64,000 nucleotides of DNA from positions 38,762,866-38,826,865 of the forward strand of contig NC_091936.1 of NCBI RefSeq assembly GCF_041260155.1, read 5' to 3'. The notes under the pieces were generated by a model. That model saw only the letters and a list, made by a program, of their open reading frames with translations. It was not told where the DNA came from and did no database searches. This DNA is from Ptychodera flava (lineage: Eukaryota; Hemichordata; Enteropneusta; Ptychoderidae). The position numbers and the translations under genes are program-made. The stretch's first letter is position 1; each line of letters opens with the position of its first letter. Below are positions 11,434 through 33,193 of the stretch, in pieces.

Positions 11434-14400
11434 CCTTGGATAATTCTCCTGATCAAGTTTAAATAAATAAATTTTAAATAGAAATATGTACGACTGGGAG
11501 AGCATCTTCACCGGTTAAATGAAGGCGAATCGAAATAATCATTTTTTGGAATAGCAATATACATTTTTGATGGCCATGGTCATGATTGTTGTGGTGAGTT
11601 TCTTGGCGTCACGCCGTTTAAATCACAGCCAGTCGATTTTTTTTTTGCACAGGTTAAAAAGAGGAAAAGTATGAGCTGTAACTTGCCGGGGCAAATAACG
11701 GTTGCCATGGTAACAAGTTCATATTTTCCAAGCGTACGGCGGTACATCAAAGGTTTTGTAAAATATAGGTAAACTGATTTTGAATGGCAAGTTCAAGCAT
11801 CAAAAACACGTTCAGACCACTCTCATATTGCTGTCGACTCAGTGACAGATCTATATCCTGAATTTTCATTATCAACAACTTCAAATTCAAATTACAGTTG
11901 TTAAACCTTGATCAAAACGAAAAGTGTGGCGTCGATGGCTGCAATGGCGTAGCTGAACGTTTAGCAGCTTGAGATAAAAGTCAATGCACTGCCATAAATG
12001 CCGTCAAAGTTTGGTTTAGAGGAAGAGGTATAGAAATCAACTAAAAGTTCTCTTGACAACTTGACAAATCGCCACCAAATAACCGTGTTTGCCCGAAGAT
12101 TACTAAAAAAGCTCTTTGGTTTGCCTCCCCTGCTCTTGGCGAGTTCTGCCTGGTGACTGCGGAAGTTTAAAAGAAACCTTTTTGCGTGCCATCCCGGAAA
12201 AGCACGTGTGTGTGTCTGAAGAGAACCTGAATATGACGTGGTACCGTGTGTATGCACAATTCAAAGTTAATCAGATGTCTCTCAGTATAGGAAGGGGTGA
12301 CATTATTCCAAATTCACGCGGAATAAAGTACCACGGTATCCAAATATAAGCTGTTGAACCTTCGAACATGGACGGAACTTTCCTAAATGTTGATGAACAG
12401 TTTATGACATTGCTCAGACACATAGGCAGCGAACAACGGCACAGCCTCTAAGACTCACATTGTGTGTAGAGTGGTCGGGTATATCTTACCTAGAGTAGAC
12501 GATGTTTTCTCAAAGTGTCTCCTCTTAAACCCTTGCAGTCGACAGCACTTACTAGTGGATGTTAGTCTATCTGACGCATAGGCAGTTGGTTCGGAATTCG
12601 TTCTTCTGTAAAGATTTTCACAAAAAAAGTTGTGGATTTTTTCACCAATCCATGTCTAATATGGATTTAAGTAGCCTTCAAATAATATTTCTCCTTATAT
12701 TGGCGCCAATTTACGAGTATCACGTGACCGACAAAACGGGCCCCCATTTATAGGAACGAGCGACGAATATAAAATCCGAGTTTAATAAAAAAAAAATCGA
12801 AATATGGTATTTAATAGACTTTTAACTATTCTGCGATTTGAATCTGTTGATTTCTATGCCGCGATGGTGACTTTATTAACGATGCAGTGACCCCACAACT
12901 CGTTGTACATCTTCAAACATGTTGTCGTTTCTTTTGTTGACACGGATTAAACGAAAACCCCAACTAAGCGCATGTCTTTGATGCAGGTCTCGATTCCAAA
13001 GTAATTTTCTTCCCGACTGACCCGACTATTTGCCTCGTTGAAACATAACTCGCTGACTGGCACGTTTCGAGTATTGCCGTGAGTCTAACAAAACAAAAGT
13101 TTTGATTGAATCGCTAGCTTCCCTGTTGTGTCGATTTTACAAGCCACGTGCAAGCAGATACATTTCTATGGATGTCCTCAGATGACTGACACGGCTGTCT
13201 GCATGAGCGCTATCGAACTTGAATATGATTGAGACTATCTTTTTTTTTTGTTTCACGTTACCACATTTATCCTATGTGGGAATTGTCATGTCATCCAAAA
13301 TAAACATTCAAATATTGCGCTTCTCAGTAGTACGGTAAATTATTTCGAAATTGACAATAGTAAATAAACAAATTAGTCGTACAGTACAACATCATCAGCG
13401 AGTCACATCTATATCTATCTGTGCAAAATTGCCGATGACAGTAGACAATGGAAATCGGGGACATAATCATGAAGGAACTATACTTCTTACGCAAGGATAT
13501 TTTCATTGACGTCACATTTCGCTTTGCCTGATTATTATTGTGTGTGTTTCATGTTGCACTAGTTGAACTCAGGCAAACTTTAAACGGCAGTCGTAAATGC
13601 ACCGAGAAACAACAAATACCTGAACAGATCGTCAGGACACACCGTGACGGTATCGATGTCACCAACAATCCTCCAGATATTGTCACTTGCAGGATATCTT
13701 TTTCCAAGAAAAAATCTTCATAAGGTCAACGGGCATTATACATCTTTATTCTGTGTTTCTTTTTCAACTAATACGTGTCACATTAACCAAAGCATAGCGT
13801 GCTTGCATGGACGTCTTGAGTTGCTTCTCAATAGTTGAGAATACAGCTATGCACTTCAACCTCTTCGATCCCGGTAGTTTTAGATTGATTATTTCATTCA
13901 TCTATTACTTCATTAATGTATTCACTCACACCCTCATTCATTCATTTACCAATTCATTCATTCTTCCGTCCATCCCTCCATCCATGAATCCATCCACCCA
14001 TCCTTTCATTCATTTTATCGCCAGTAAAACAGTCAAACAATAGTAAGTGTTCCTGAGAAAATACATAATGAAGGCAGTATCTGTCACTAGTATCAGGGAC
14101 TTCCAAAAACGCTAAAATTCAATGCGATATCTATTGTGCAGCATGGAAGAGACATTATCATTGATATAATGTTACCTTATGGATAAATTTAGAGTACAAA
14201 TGAATTGGTCCGACGTAGGGCCGACACCGAGATTGGTTTCACGAAGCCGATATAAAAGTTACGTCGGTGTAGCGGCGGCGTAACTTTGTCTGTGTGAACG
14301 GAGTAGATACTGCTATCGAGGGCCACAATGTATAAATTCTTTCATGTGATCTTCAACAGACACTGAACCAAGACTCCTCTGCACATGATACATAACAACA

Positions 14401-14525
14401 ACACATAAGACTCTAATGCAAACCCTTTCTTTGTTTCCTGGAATAGTTCTACACAATTGCAGTTGTTTACCGAAAATGTTAGTCTTAGCAAGAGGGACGG
14501 ATTGACTGCCGTTCATTTGGTTGCG

Positions 14526-14924
14526 TTTACATACATGCATACATGCATACACATACATACATACATACATACATACATACATACATACATTCATACATAC
14601 ATACATACATACATACATACATACATACATACATACATACATACATACATACATACATACATACATACAAACATACATACATACATACATACATGCATGC
14701 AGGCATGCAGGCATGCAGGCATGCATGCATGCATACATACATACATACATACATACATACATCCATCCATCCATCCATCCATCCATCCATACATACATAC
14801 ATCCATACATCCATACATGCATACATGCATACATGCATACATGCATACATGCATACATACATACATACATACATACATACATACATACATACATACATAC
14901 ATACATACATACATACATACACAT
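14526..14924. repeat. CATA-type tetranucleotide minisatellite with ordered variants
   Basis: About 400 bp of CATA units with internal blocks of CATG/GCAT, then CATC, then alternating CATA and GCAT variants. Apparent proteins on both strands (YIHT or MYVC repeats) are artefacts. Confidence 0.95.
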
Positions 14925-15950
14925 AGTAAATTCGCAAGGATAAGTCGTTGTCTGTCACAAAAGGAGGCAGCAATCCATTAGACATCATATTTTGTCAATC
15001 GAAAAGTTTCAAATAGATCGATTTGTTTGGAGTTTTGAGGAACAGTATGCACGACGGCATAAACCGCTCTCTGTCTAAACACAGAGAGGATAGAGTTTAC
15101 AAAAGAAGTCGTTGTCAGACCATATTGATAGGTATAAATCGTCGTTATTTCTACCTAAGTAATGTCCATTGTCAATACAGTCATTATCAAGCCACAAATA
15201 TCCATTTACGACATTATTTTACGACCACTTACGGCAGTTATTTTACGATAATCATCAGAAGGTTAAAATTAAATCAAGTTTTATTTCATTTGATGTTTTG
15301 ACAGTGATGTCACAGGAATCCGACATTTGAAATGCGTTTTGCCAGGGAATATGATTTTCACAACAATTTCGCGCAAGGGATATGTTCTCCCCGTTTATCT
15401 TCGGCTCTTTTGCTGAAATGACAGGCCACAGTGATGTATTTTTCAATCGTTCAATTATATGGGTTTCGCAACAGATTCCATTATAACAAAATTTTATAAC
15501 TGAACAGCCAGTACGTCCTTCACCGTTAAGTGTCGATGTTTGAGAAATGCAGTGTTATAAACCTAAAAAAAATAACTTCTCATTGTCCAGTTAGATCCCA
15601 ACTGGAAGAAGAACACAATGCGGTCTGATAGCACTGTCCACGGTACCTCCTTTGTACCTCCAATTTGTGGAGCGACCGTCCACTGTCAGACATTCCATTT
15701 GCGCTTTTCTAAAACTGAAACGAACATCAGTTGGTAATTAACTTATGTTCAAGTACTCGGTGAAGTAGAGCGCAATAAACTCTTCAAAACAATTACAATA
15801 GCGAGATGTCGTTGTTGAGAATGGCTAACGACCAATGTGCAAAATTTTTAATTAAAGTGCCCCTATAATCGAGAATAACAGGGAGGGCCCACCTTCTTTA
15901 TTGTCTATATCAGTGTCTGTCTGAGGATGCCTGGTGATGAATAAATACAA

Positions 15951-16121
15951 TTATATCATACCAGTATATTGATGGTACAGCGATCTGATTGGTCGAGACG
16001 CGAAAAGAACCGTGGTATATTGGCGATATACCACGGCTGGCATACGCGCGAGCGCTCAGCTTGAGCAAAACTCCATTTATGACGTTCCACGCCAGAATTT
16101 CAATATACTGTTATGATATAA
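15951..16121. mobile_element. Miniature inverted-repeat element (TTATATCATA termini)
   Basis: 171 bp starting TTATATCATACCAGTATATTGA and ending with an inverse copy differing at about one base. An inner palindrome centres on CCGTGGTATAT/ATATACCACGG. Non-coding. Confidence 0.7.
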
Positions 16122-16122
16122 T

Positions 16123-16264
16123 AGCATTAAATCACACCCAGTGACGGTATACCACTCGATTTTGACCAGTTCACTTCATGTATGCACTCGCTATCGCTCG
16201 TGCATATATGTCGTGAACTGGTCAAATTCTCGTGGTTTACCATCGCTGGGTGTGCTTTATTGCT
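16123..16264. mobile_element. Palindromic hairpin element
   Basis: 142 bp in which almost the whole sequence folds: AGCATTAAATCACACCCAG at one end, CTGGGTGTGCTTTATTGCT at the other, with GACCAGTTCAC/GTGAACTGGTC further in and the centre near 16195. It abuts the preceding hairpin element. Confidence 0.7.
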
Positions 16265-16403
16265 TAAACACACTACAGGAGAGTGTTTAATTGTAATGTA
16301 GCTCATCATGGGCCAAGCGTTCCGCAGTCTTGCCAATGAAAAAACACCAAAGCTTCTCGAACTGCGGAATATACCTGTCCATAATATGCAAGGTGTGTAG
16401 TTT

Positions 16404-16412
16404 TGCTGCTGC

Positions 16413-16443
<31 letters not shown>
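16404..16443. repeat. TTG trinucleotide array
   Basis: About 13 GCT/GTT/TTG units. The polyglutamine-like frame on the minus strand has no gene context. Confidence 0.9.
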
Positions 16444-16444
<1 letters not shown>

Positions 16445-17867
16445 TCTTGGGGGAGGGACGTGTTCACCTTCGTCGAATGAAATGGAAGAAAGGGCATTCC
16501 GAGTGAACAAACATCAATGATATCTGCTGTTGATTTGCTAGCGATCAGCTTCAGAATAGGCTGGACAAAATCAATGGCTCACGCTCCTAGGACGCCAAAC
16601 TTGCCAACTTTAAACCAATCAGCTTGAAGAATGAATACTATGTTTGTTCTTCCCCAAAACTCACAATAGATCATACAATTCTTGCGCGACGCGGAGAGTC
16701 GCTTTAGAAGAGTACTAGTCGCTGTCCTCGAGAGTGTTCCTTGGAAAAGACGAAAGTGAACAAATTTTTATACTCTTTGTGGTTTTTGTAATTTTTAAAT
16801 CGAATGAAAATTCTTTTAAGTCGCGAGGCAAGAATTTAGTATAAGCACATTTTTCTTGAAACGGATGCCGTGATCGCCGTTGTCGCTGCCTGCGTCATGT
16901 GACGTCAGACACGATGTTTACAGATAAACGGCACCGGCATTTGGATAAGAACGAACGATTGAAACTACGAATTCAATTTATAGCATGCAACGGCAAGGCT
17001 GTGCGTTGGCACCTATCACCATAGTAACCGCACATAAATGCTGAAATATCCGACACCGTCAACAATCGACAATCGTAACAGTATGAAAGCTTCCGATCTC
17101 TGATGAATTATGGTTTTGCGTTATGGATCGACCATATGGTAGAACGTTCACTTACAATAAACACCAGAAACTACATATGACGCGGAAAATGCAAAAGGAC
17201 GCTTCAAATCACATAAAATTATGAATGATTTCTTCACTCGAACTCATGTACCCTGTCGCTTTAAATGGTAGAGGGACCGTGGTTTTTTTTAGGCTCAGTC
17301 GCGAACAAACATACAGCATTTAACGTTGTCTTTGACAAGTTACTGTCTATTTGGCTCTCCAATTTGTCGATTTCTTTCGCTTCGAAGTTCGGACATCTGT
17401 TTCTCTTTTGACGAGATCTCTGATTGCGCAGTTTACTTTGAGTTGCTGAATACGCAGTGGAAGTCGAGGGTTTGTAGAGTCCACGTAATCTGCCTACTTA
17501 ATCAATTAAACACTGATACATCCGCTGTCCATTATCCTTCGGTGAATTGTGTCCACATACAATTTTCGTTGCAGTCATTCTCTCATTCTACCTTATGTTA
17601 ATCTTCACACGTAATCACTCAATCTCCATCTCCTGTTTTCTGTTGCATTGTCTTCGTTCTCCTTGTCGAAACGTTGCACGTCAGTTTGATAATTTACTCT
17701 CCTGTTTTCAGTCTCTGTTATTACACATATTAAGGCAACTTTCTCAAGACTTTTATTTCTGTTTGCGTACACGTCTCTATCGCTCCGTATACACAGAATC
17801 TTTTTCATCTCATGTACTTCCAGGGCCATCTGTCTCTTTCAGTTTCTCCATCCACCTAGCCATCAAT

Positions 17868-18033
17868 CCATCCGTCAATTCATCCATCCATCCATCCATC
17901 CATCCAGCCATTCATCCATCCATCCATCCATCCATCCATCCATTCATCCATCCATCCATTCATCACTCCATCCATTCATCCATCCATCCATCCATCCATT
18001 CATTACTCCATCCCTCCATCCCTCCATCCTCCC

Positions 18034-18116
<83 letters not shown>

Positions 18117-18161
18117 CATCTATCTATCTATCTATCTATCTATCTATTTATCTATCTATCC

Positions 18162-18212
<51 letters not shown>

Positions 18213-18216
18213 CGTT
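17868..18216. repeat. Tetranucleotide arrays ATCC, ATCT, TCTG
   Basis: Three consecutive tetranucleotide arrays, each differing by one base from the last, about 350 bp in all. Confidence 0.95.
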
Positions 18217-18472
18217 CGTTTGTCCATATATGAGTCTCTTTATTCGTTCGTTAACTATCCTGTTTGTCTGCCTGTCTTCCGTTTCTTGCTGACAATATTG
18301 TTACAACATAGTTCCGTCCATTTCATATGTGTATTTAATCTTTTCATTGTCAGTTGTTCAGTAATTGTTGGTTGTATCCCTGGAGTTATTGAAGGTACTA
18401 GGAATCGTATTCCGATATTAATGTTTCCATCTAGGAGACAATGGCAAAAGATTCCATCGATATGAACGATAT

Positions 18473-18516
18473 ATAAAATAAATAAATAAAATGAATAAAT
18501 AAATAAATAAAATGAA
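18473..18516. repeat. AAAT-type array
   Basis: AATAAATAAAATG-type simple repeat, non-coding. Confidence 0.8.
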
Positions 18517-19346
18517 AATAATAAACATTCTCTTCCCAGGATATCTGCATCGTATCAGTCTGTATGTCCAGTTCGATATTATCAGTGGTTCATCACTATT
18601 GTGTACCGTTGCGTAGTGTACTAAGTCGTTCTTATATCCCAATGATTTCGGTCACATTTCACGGCGATACGTTGCGGTTGGGAGCTAGCTACAATCGACC
18701 AGGAAGCGTCCTCATACGTCTTCATCTCATCATTTAGTGCTAGGTTTGGCGAGGGAAATTGAGAGACAAATATGAGGGAAAAGCTATATGTTTTTTTTTC
18801 CATTCAAGTTTATTGAAGCATGTAAAATTCAAAATTTATATACGTCAAAAGTGATAATTTTAAATTACATAGAAGTAAAGCACACACAAACATACTGTAA
18901 AATATTGAAGATACGAAGGTTGTTACAAGGTTACACAATTTTGAGTCAGTCGAGATAAATTCTCCAATTCTAGTTTATTTGATGTCACGTCCAGAACCAA
19001 AGCAGACATTTTAAAGTCTTGATTAATCAACTATAACCAATTAGCAACAGGGTTGGTTTTTCACGTTGAGCTGTTAAATATCTAAACATCTGAACAAAAC
19101 TAATTCACCATTTGAACATTAACGCTTCAAAAACTTTGTTATCTTTGTGTACTACATGACATTGTACAGATCGCTGTATGGGAGAGACCTATATATAATC
19201 TCGGGGGAAACCCGTCATCGTTATGTAGCTATGAACAATTTGAGAATAATCCATGCTATTTCGTTTGGTAGATATTCAAATAAATACACAGGAAAATGAG
19301 TGTAATGTTATAAAAATGGGAATATAGGTGAACTTCGTCTTCGTAT

Positions 19347-19352
19347 TTTATT
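19347..19352 (-). terminator. Gene B polyadenylation signal AATAAA
   Basis: AATAAA on the minus strand 29 nt beyond the stop codon gives a very short 3' UTR, as in gene A. Confidence 0.55.
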
Positions 19353-19381
19353 AGGGAAGAAGTGTAGCGTGTGATAATCGC

Positions 19382-27282
<7,901 letters not shown>

Positions 27283-29428
27283 CTTCCACGTGTTACGTCT
27301 AGGGAAATTCAATGTTAAATAAATGTAAACAAGTTGAATATACATTTGCGTACATCAAAAAGAAACTTTAAATGTTAGAGGGCCGCGAAACTTATGCTCT
27401 GATGTCGAACTATTCAGCAGGCTACTTCAAGTATATCACCGTACTGTAGTCCTTCACAGAAGTAAAGCGACAATATAACTTCAACATTGTCTTGCAATGG
27501 TCCACCTTCGCTACGATCTAATTCACCGTACAAGAGAGAAGTTAAACGAAAGAGTGCCAGACTTCAGATAAAACAGCAGATGCTATATCGATATCGTAAA
27601 GTTAGAGCGATGCGGTCAATCGGATAAAACTAGCCTACAGTTGTGAATCTATGTTCACTGCAGTGTGTGTGAAAACTTCAAAAAGGTAACGACAATGTGG
27701 GAGTGTTGTATAGGTAGATGTACACGAAGGTTTGGACGGTTTGAAGATTGACGCTTCCATTTAAAGGCACATAAGTTGTAAACCTCTCAACGTTTTCATT
27801 CGTTTTGTTCTGCACAACCAATGCATTTTCGTTATCTCCACCCGAAAGTATTTTGACATAAGCAGTATAAGTATTGAAATCGAACTCAACCGTACACAAT
27901 GTGCATTTCCATCGTTATAAATGAATTGTAGACTAAGTCCGGACTAGAATTTAATTATTATCAATAACATCGCACAAACAAATACTGTTTATGTTCGGAC
28001 ACTTGGCATTTTGACATAATTTTAAGAGTACAACATAAAGTTGTGTTTAACAGAGAGAAATACATTGCAGGAAAACAGATCGGAAGGTAATAGCTAATAG
28101 AGCTGTATGTTCATATGACAGCTTGTTCGTATTTGCATGTCAAGGCGCGTCTTGACACGGACTCAGGTTCAACTCACCTCTTCATGTCAAAAACCCAGCT
28201 TTCATCACCAAAGTATAAAGGTTTGGTAAACAGTGGCGTTGGGTCTGCACTCGGTAACCTTGCCCCAGACCAAACTAAAAATTAACGTGGCCGCATTGGC
28301 CTTTTATCGTGCATTTTGCTTTTTTCTGAGAAGAGACCCTGTGATCTATACTTGTAGGTTTTTGGTTTGAATAATGCGTGCCACAAACTCAACCCTATTG
28401 GCCAGTCGTTCTCTCGGCTGACAATGGACAACCCCAAGGGTCCACTTTGCCTGAATGGTTCTTAGGATATAAATTTGCATGAGAAAGACTCACAAATGAA
28501 GATAGAGGGCCAAGGGGAACTGGATTGATTGTCGTTTTCACGATGTTTATGTAACCGTACGGTTTAGCCCACTTTATTTTAACGAATTGTGATACCACCC
28601 TGGAATGCTGAGCACACTATTCAATGAAGAAATGCTTGTAATTTATTCATGGTGAAAATTTATCTTCCGAAAATTCGAAATTAATTTTTCGATCCAGCGA
28701 AACCAAACAAAGCCAGTGTAAATCGCCCCTAAATGCCATCAATATTGTCGAGGCATTGTAGCGTCAAATTGATTACACGCAAAGACATATGTCCTCTGCT
28801 CCCTATCACGCGAATTTCGCATATTTTTCTTATCAACAAGGGCATTTACATTTCATATAGATGACATGTTCAGGTCATTAATAACCATTAGGTCCACAGA
28901 TATGACATCGCATAGAGTATTTAAAATGGCACTCGCGTTGCCCTTGGAGACACACTTTGACCGAGTTCCAATGCATAGCAATAAATCATTTCTTTAATAA
29001 TTTTCTCTCTTTTATGTCGAGAACTAACAACAAAAAATTTATTGCAAAATTAGCATAGTTGAGTTGTTTGCGATAAAAATTGTTAAAATGATGTATTGAA
29101 TTACCTCATAACTCAGGAAGTGCTAAAAGAAAGGATCGTGATATATTTTCTTCTCTAAGAGTGTCTTTTTTTATATGAAAAGTTCTTGGTATGAGTAATG
29201 CAATGTAACCGGGCTTAACGAGTGTTTATGTTTGGCTAGGGCCGTGAAAGCTAAGTGTAATGGCAACTATACCAAAGTCTAGAATTTCTATGTGGTCTCC
29301 AGATTCGGATATTTGCAATAGGAGGGAAACTTGCCATGTCAAAATTTGACCCTAAAGAATGAGAAGAATAGTGAGAAAATTTAACTCTGTCCCTTGGCGA
29401 GCACTGTCACCGCGACCTTTCTCTATTT

Positions 29429-29624
<196 letters not shown>

Positions 29625-29724
29625 ATTAAGCCCCGTAAGTAACGGTCTACGATGTAAAACTCTCGGCAAAGTAGTAATAATGACGTCTGATAAGAAGTAC
29701 GGAAAAGTTGTAAGCCAGGCATTT

Positions 29725-30525
29725 GGGAGCGTTATTATTTACGGCCTGGGGGTAGGAGGAATTTCTCGGAAACCCCGAAATTTCGTGTAACCCCCTGCGA
29801 ACCATAATTAATTAGAGTATTCCCCTCTCTAAAACATATTTTGACTGAAACACCGCCCCCCGTTAGAAAAGTTAAATACCAATTCAATAATTTGTAAAGT
29901 TTACAAAAATACAGCAATGGCAAAGACGTTTCAAATTCTGGTGTAGGCCTACCCTGCTAGATTATCATCGGTTATCTCACAAAATAGTTAGAAAAGGTGA
30001 AACTATTAAACAAAATGATATTCAAAGTCACAACAAAATGTACAGATAAAAGCTCACGCCATATAGTATTTTTTAATTTGGATGGGTATCATGGCAGAGT
30101 TTTCACCAGGATATCTGACTGGGCAGAATTCGAAAGTACACGAGGGGGGGGGAGGTACACGCGATAGGCTGTGGGGGAAAGTGTCAGACCGGGGGTCCCT
30201 CTCTTGCGTAGAATATTTTGTGCAATGGTGCAGTCTGGTACAATCTGAGAGGTGTTTTCAATTTGTGTTTTGACTAAGTAAAACTGTTAGAACATCCAAA
30301 GGGAAAAGAGCACGGGAGGCGTTCACCCTTGCATAGAAAATTTTGAGATATTGATGTGTGCAATTGTGCAATCTGAGAGGTGTTTCAATTCATTTCGCAG
30401 CCAAAAATTTAGTAACCTCCCTTCGTTCTCTCCACATTTTGAGCAACCCCCTAGAAGTAGCTTTCAATTTTTTGAGTGACTCTCTCCGATTCCTCCGACC
30501 CCAGGCAGTAAATAATGACGGCTCC
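29725..30525. mobile_element. Non-autonomous inverted-repeat element of about 0.8 kb
   Basis: Left end GGGAGCGTTATTATTTACGG then CCTGGGGGTAGGAGGAAT; the right end is the near-inverse ATTCCTCCGACCCCAGG then CAGTAAATAATGACGGCTCC. A GAGAGGTGTTTCAATT segment occurs twice inside. I cannot define a target duplication, and there is no coding frame. Confidence 0.6.
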
Positions 30526-32810
30526 ATTAGATCAGAAAAAAAAATATTCATTGTTAAAAAAAGATATAATATATTGCAACAGATGCACGACTGGCAGTTT
30601 TACTCCGTTTGCATGTACACGTCTGGCCAGTCAGACATGTTGTGTTGTATTTCCCTCAAGTGTCCCGAAGATTCATAGTTTTGAAGTCCCCCCTCCGTGT
30701 GAAATGCTCTCCCCTCTTCCAAGGAAGCCATTGAGGGTAGTATCGGCGGTGTGAAACAACCGCTGAGCATTACCAGTCCAATATTGGGCAAGGCCCAAAA
30801 TGGATCGATGACGTCATGCGTGAGTATCCTGCGAGAGCACCGAAGCACCCATAAGCGGTCGTCCACGTCACCGCATACGAAATCAAGTATTCTCGACTAT
30901 AAACGTCAATTATGATGCCGGTAAAAACTCCAAATCATTGTGTAGATAATCAGGTCGCACGATATTGTAACCAACGGCAACCGATTCAACCATATTGGCG
31001 ATAGATTAGTATTAATTCTGAACGCACGTTTGGAGAATAATATTTTTTTTTCATGTCTTGTGTTAATCAGCGATTCCATCAGAAACTGCAAACAACTATC
31101 GTGGACAGATGGCTATTTAGACCCAGGTGTGACGTCACCAGTTTTGCAAACATTTTTGCAAATCAAAAAATATTTGACCGTTTTTAATCTGTGTCGACCA
31201 ATTAATGGAAAAAGGATTTTGCTAATCGCTTGTTTTGTTTCTATACGTACATTTTGGAGCGTAAATAACAAGCACATGCAATGAAGGATGATTCGATGAA
31301 ATGAGCAATTCACATATTATTACTCTCCTTTGAAACAAGTTTTTTTTCTCAAAAACGGAAAACAATTTTTTTCACGGTTTCTAACAATAACCATTCATCC
31401 TTAACACAGTGCGATTCCACCGTTCCCCACCTCCAGAATCTCTGCGCTGCTTAACACAAGGACTATACCCTACCACAGCCGACTAATCTATGGGAAACCC
31501 AGTTTGAATGCAGACCGGAGTAATTACAACACGTTCCCGATGGAGCATCTTCCCAACAATTTTTTTTTCATATTTCTTCAACATTTCTATCCCGCAGGCA
31601 GAGAAATATTAAGGTATGTACTTGGTGTTGTAGAATGCAAACAGTGTTGACTCTCATTGGTATTAAAGACTTCGAAGGATTCGCTGAACCAACATAACAG
31701 AGCTGTGGTAAAATATGAGTGGTAAGTGCAGGTGTCGTATAATAATTCCCAATCACCAGAAACACAGGGAATGACCCTGCGGTGTTTTATCCCTCCGTAG
31801 TTAACGCATATTTCCCTTTTTGTGAAACGGCTCGTGACATTGGAGAGATATAATCCTTGAAGCACTACTGAATTTTATCCATATAGTTGGCAGAGCAAAC
31901 AACGACATGGTGACTCCAAAAAATGCACCTTCAATTTGCCTGTTATAGGGTACTGAGGAATGGGGGAAACATAGCAGTATCTTAAATAGCAGGTCCCGGC
32001 GTCGAAGACATGCCTACGTGTTTGCCCAAACTACGGGCAATAAGCTTATGTCTGTACATGTATTTGATCATCGTCCGCTCGCATGAGGTCCGTTACTTCC
32101 CACTAACTACCTGCCCGGACAAGAGACCTTGGCAAGCGAAGATGGAATTTGATTACTATGTGACTCCCAAAGCGTGTCCATGTCTTGGCATGGTTGACCA
32201 ACGAGATGAAAGTCCAACCATGAAGTATTAACTTTCCATGATGTTTCGTTTGGATACGTGCAAGTCTAGGTATCTTTTCTTCTCTACGCAGATGGCTAGA
32301 TCACAGAATCTGACAGAAATTCCTCTATATGACTACACTTATCTGATTTCCAACATTTCAATACAATTATCTCGATCTTCGGCGGTAAAAAAACGTGACT
32401 AGATTGCCATCGATCGCTGCGCGTTAACCTATAAGAGCCACAAAAGTTTCTGAATAAAGATTGATAAAACACGTCATAACAGTCACAGGTGCTTGTGAAA
32501 TGATTTTATTCATAACAGCAACATATTGCGGAGCTTGGATACAATGATTCTCAGCGGAGGCTACCTTGTGGCCGAGAAAACATTATCAAACGAATAATAT
32601 GGAGAAGACTATAGACTTGCATTTGTCCAATACTCGAGAGGTGAAAAAAGACAGGACATGTGAGAAGACTATTTACGATGAAACATACTCTGCGAACAAC
32701 ATCCGACAACTGTGCAAGTATAGTTCTTCAAACTTATGCCTGAATGCGGTTTATTGAAATGTTAACTATTAATTGATGTAAAACGCATCACCCTGGCAAG
32801 CATGCATATA

Positions 32811-32813
32811 TAT

Positions 32814-32878
<65 letters not shown>
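32811..32878. repeat. TA dinucleotide array
   Basis: Pure TA tract downstream of gene A. Confidence 0.9.
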
Positions 32879-32880
<2 letters not shown>

Positions 32881-33187
32881 TGTAAAATTGGCAATATTTA
32901 ATATCTTTTGGTGCAGGCATATACACATATTGTCAAGTATGATTAAAACTGGTCGTTTCTTGAACAACCATCGCAAAGGTTGTCTGAGTTAGATACCTAT
33001 AAGGTCGTTTCTCACTTCTTTCCAACTTATTAATCTGACCGAGTACATGTATTTGCAAATGCGGATAACACCCCAATGAAACGAAGGTGTTTGTCGAGTT
33101 GAGCAGAACGGTTAACAGATAGGCGAGAAATCTGTACAGAAAAGGATTCAGAATTTTTTTGGTTTGTTAAATGACTTGGGTATTCAT

Positions 33188-33193
33188 TTTATT
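33188..33193 (-). terminator. Gene A polyadenylation signal AATAAA overlapping the stop
   Basis: On the minus strand the stop TGA runs directly into ATAAA, so the AATAAA hexamer shares its first base with the stop codon. If used, the 3' UTR would be only about 15-30 nt. Confidence 0.55.

Larger units (their letters stand above)
11434..19346. other. Intergenic region between genes C and B
   Basis: No coding sequence recognised. It holds two adjacent hairpin elements (15951-16264), a large CATA array (14526-14924), a TTG array, ATCC/ATCT/TCTG arrays and an AAAT array. The promoter of gene C should lie just above 11433, but no clear core motif stands out. Confidence 0.6.

Noticed and set aside
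14313-14988. Long open frames on both strands with MYVC, YIHT or similar repeats
   Set aside because: They are translations of the CATA tetranucleotide array, open in all frames by composition.
17547-18233. 228-residue plus-strand frame ending in SIHP/SIYL/SVCL repeats
   Set aside because: The C-terminal half is microsatellite. The first part has no domain, splice sites or homologous neighbour.
27678-27899. Minus-strand frame of 73 codons with protein-like composition
   Set aside because: No ATG, no acceptor close by, no recognised family, and a stop six codons upstream. Could be a last exon, but unsupported.
31587-31865. Minus-strand 92-residue frame with several cysteines
   Set aside because: No EGF, CTLD or other pattern, no upstream or downstream exon. 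Length is compatible with chance.
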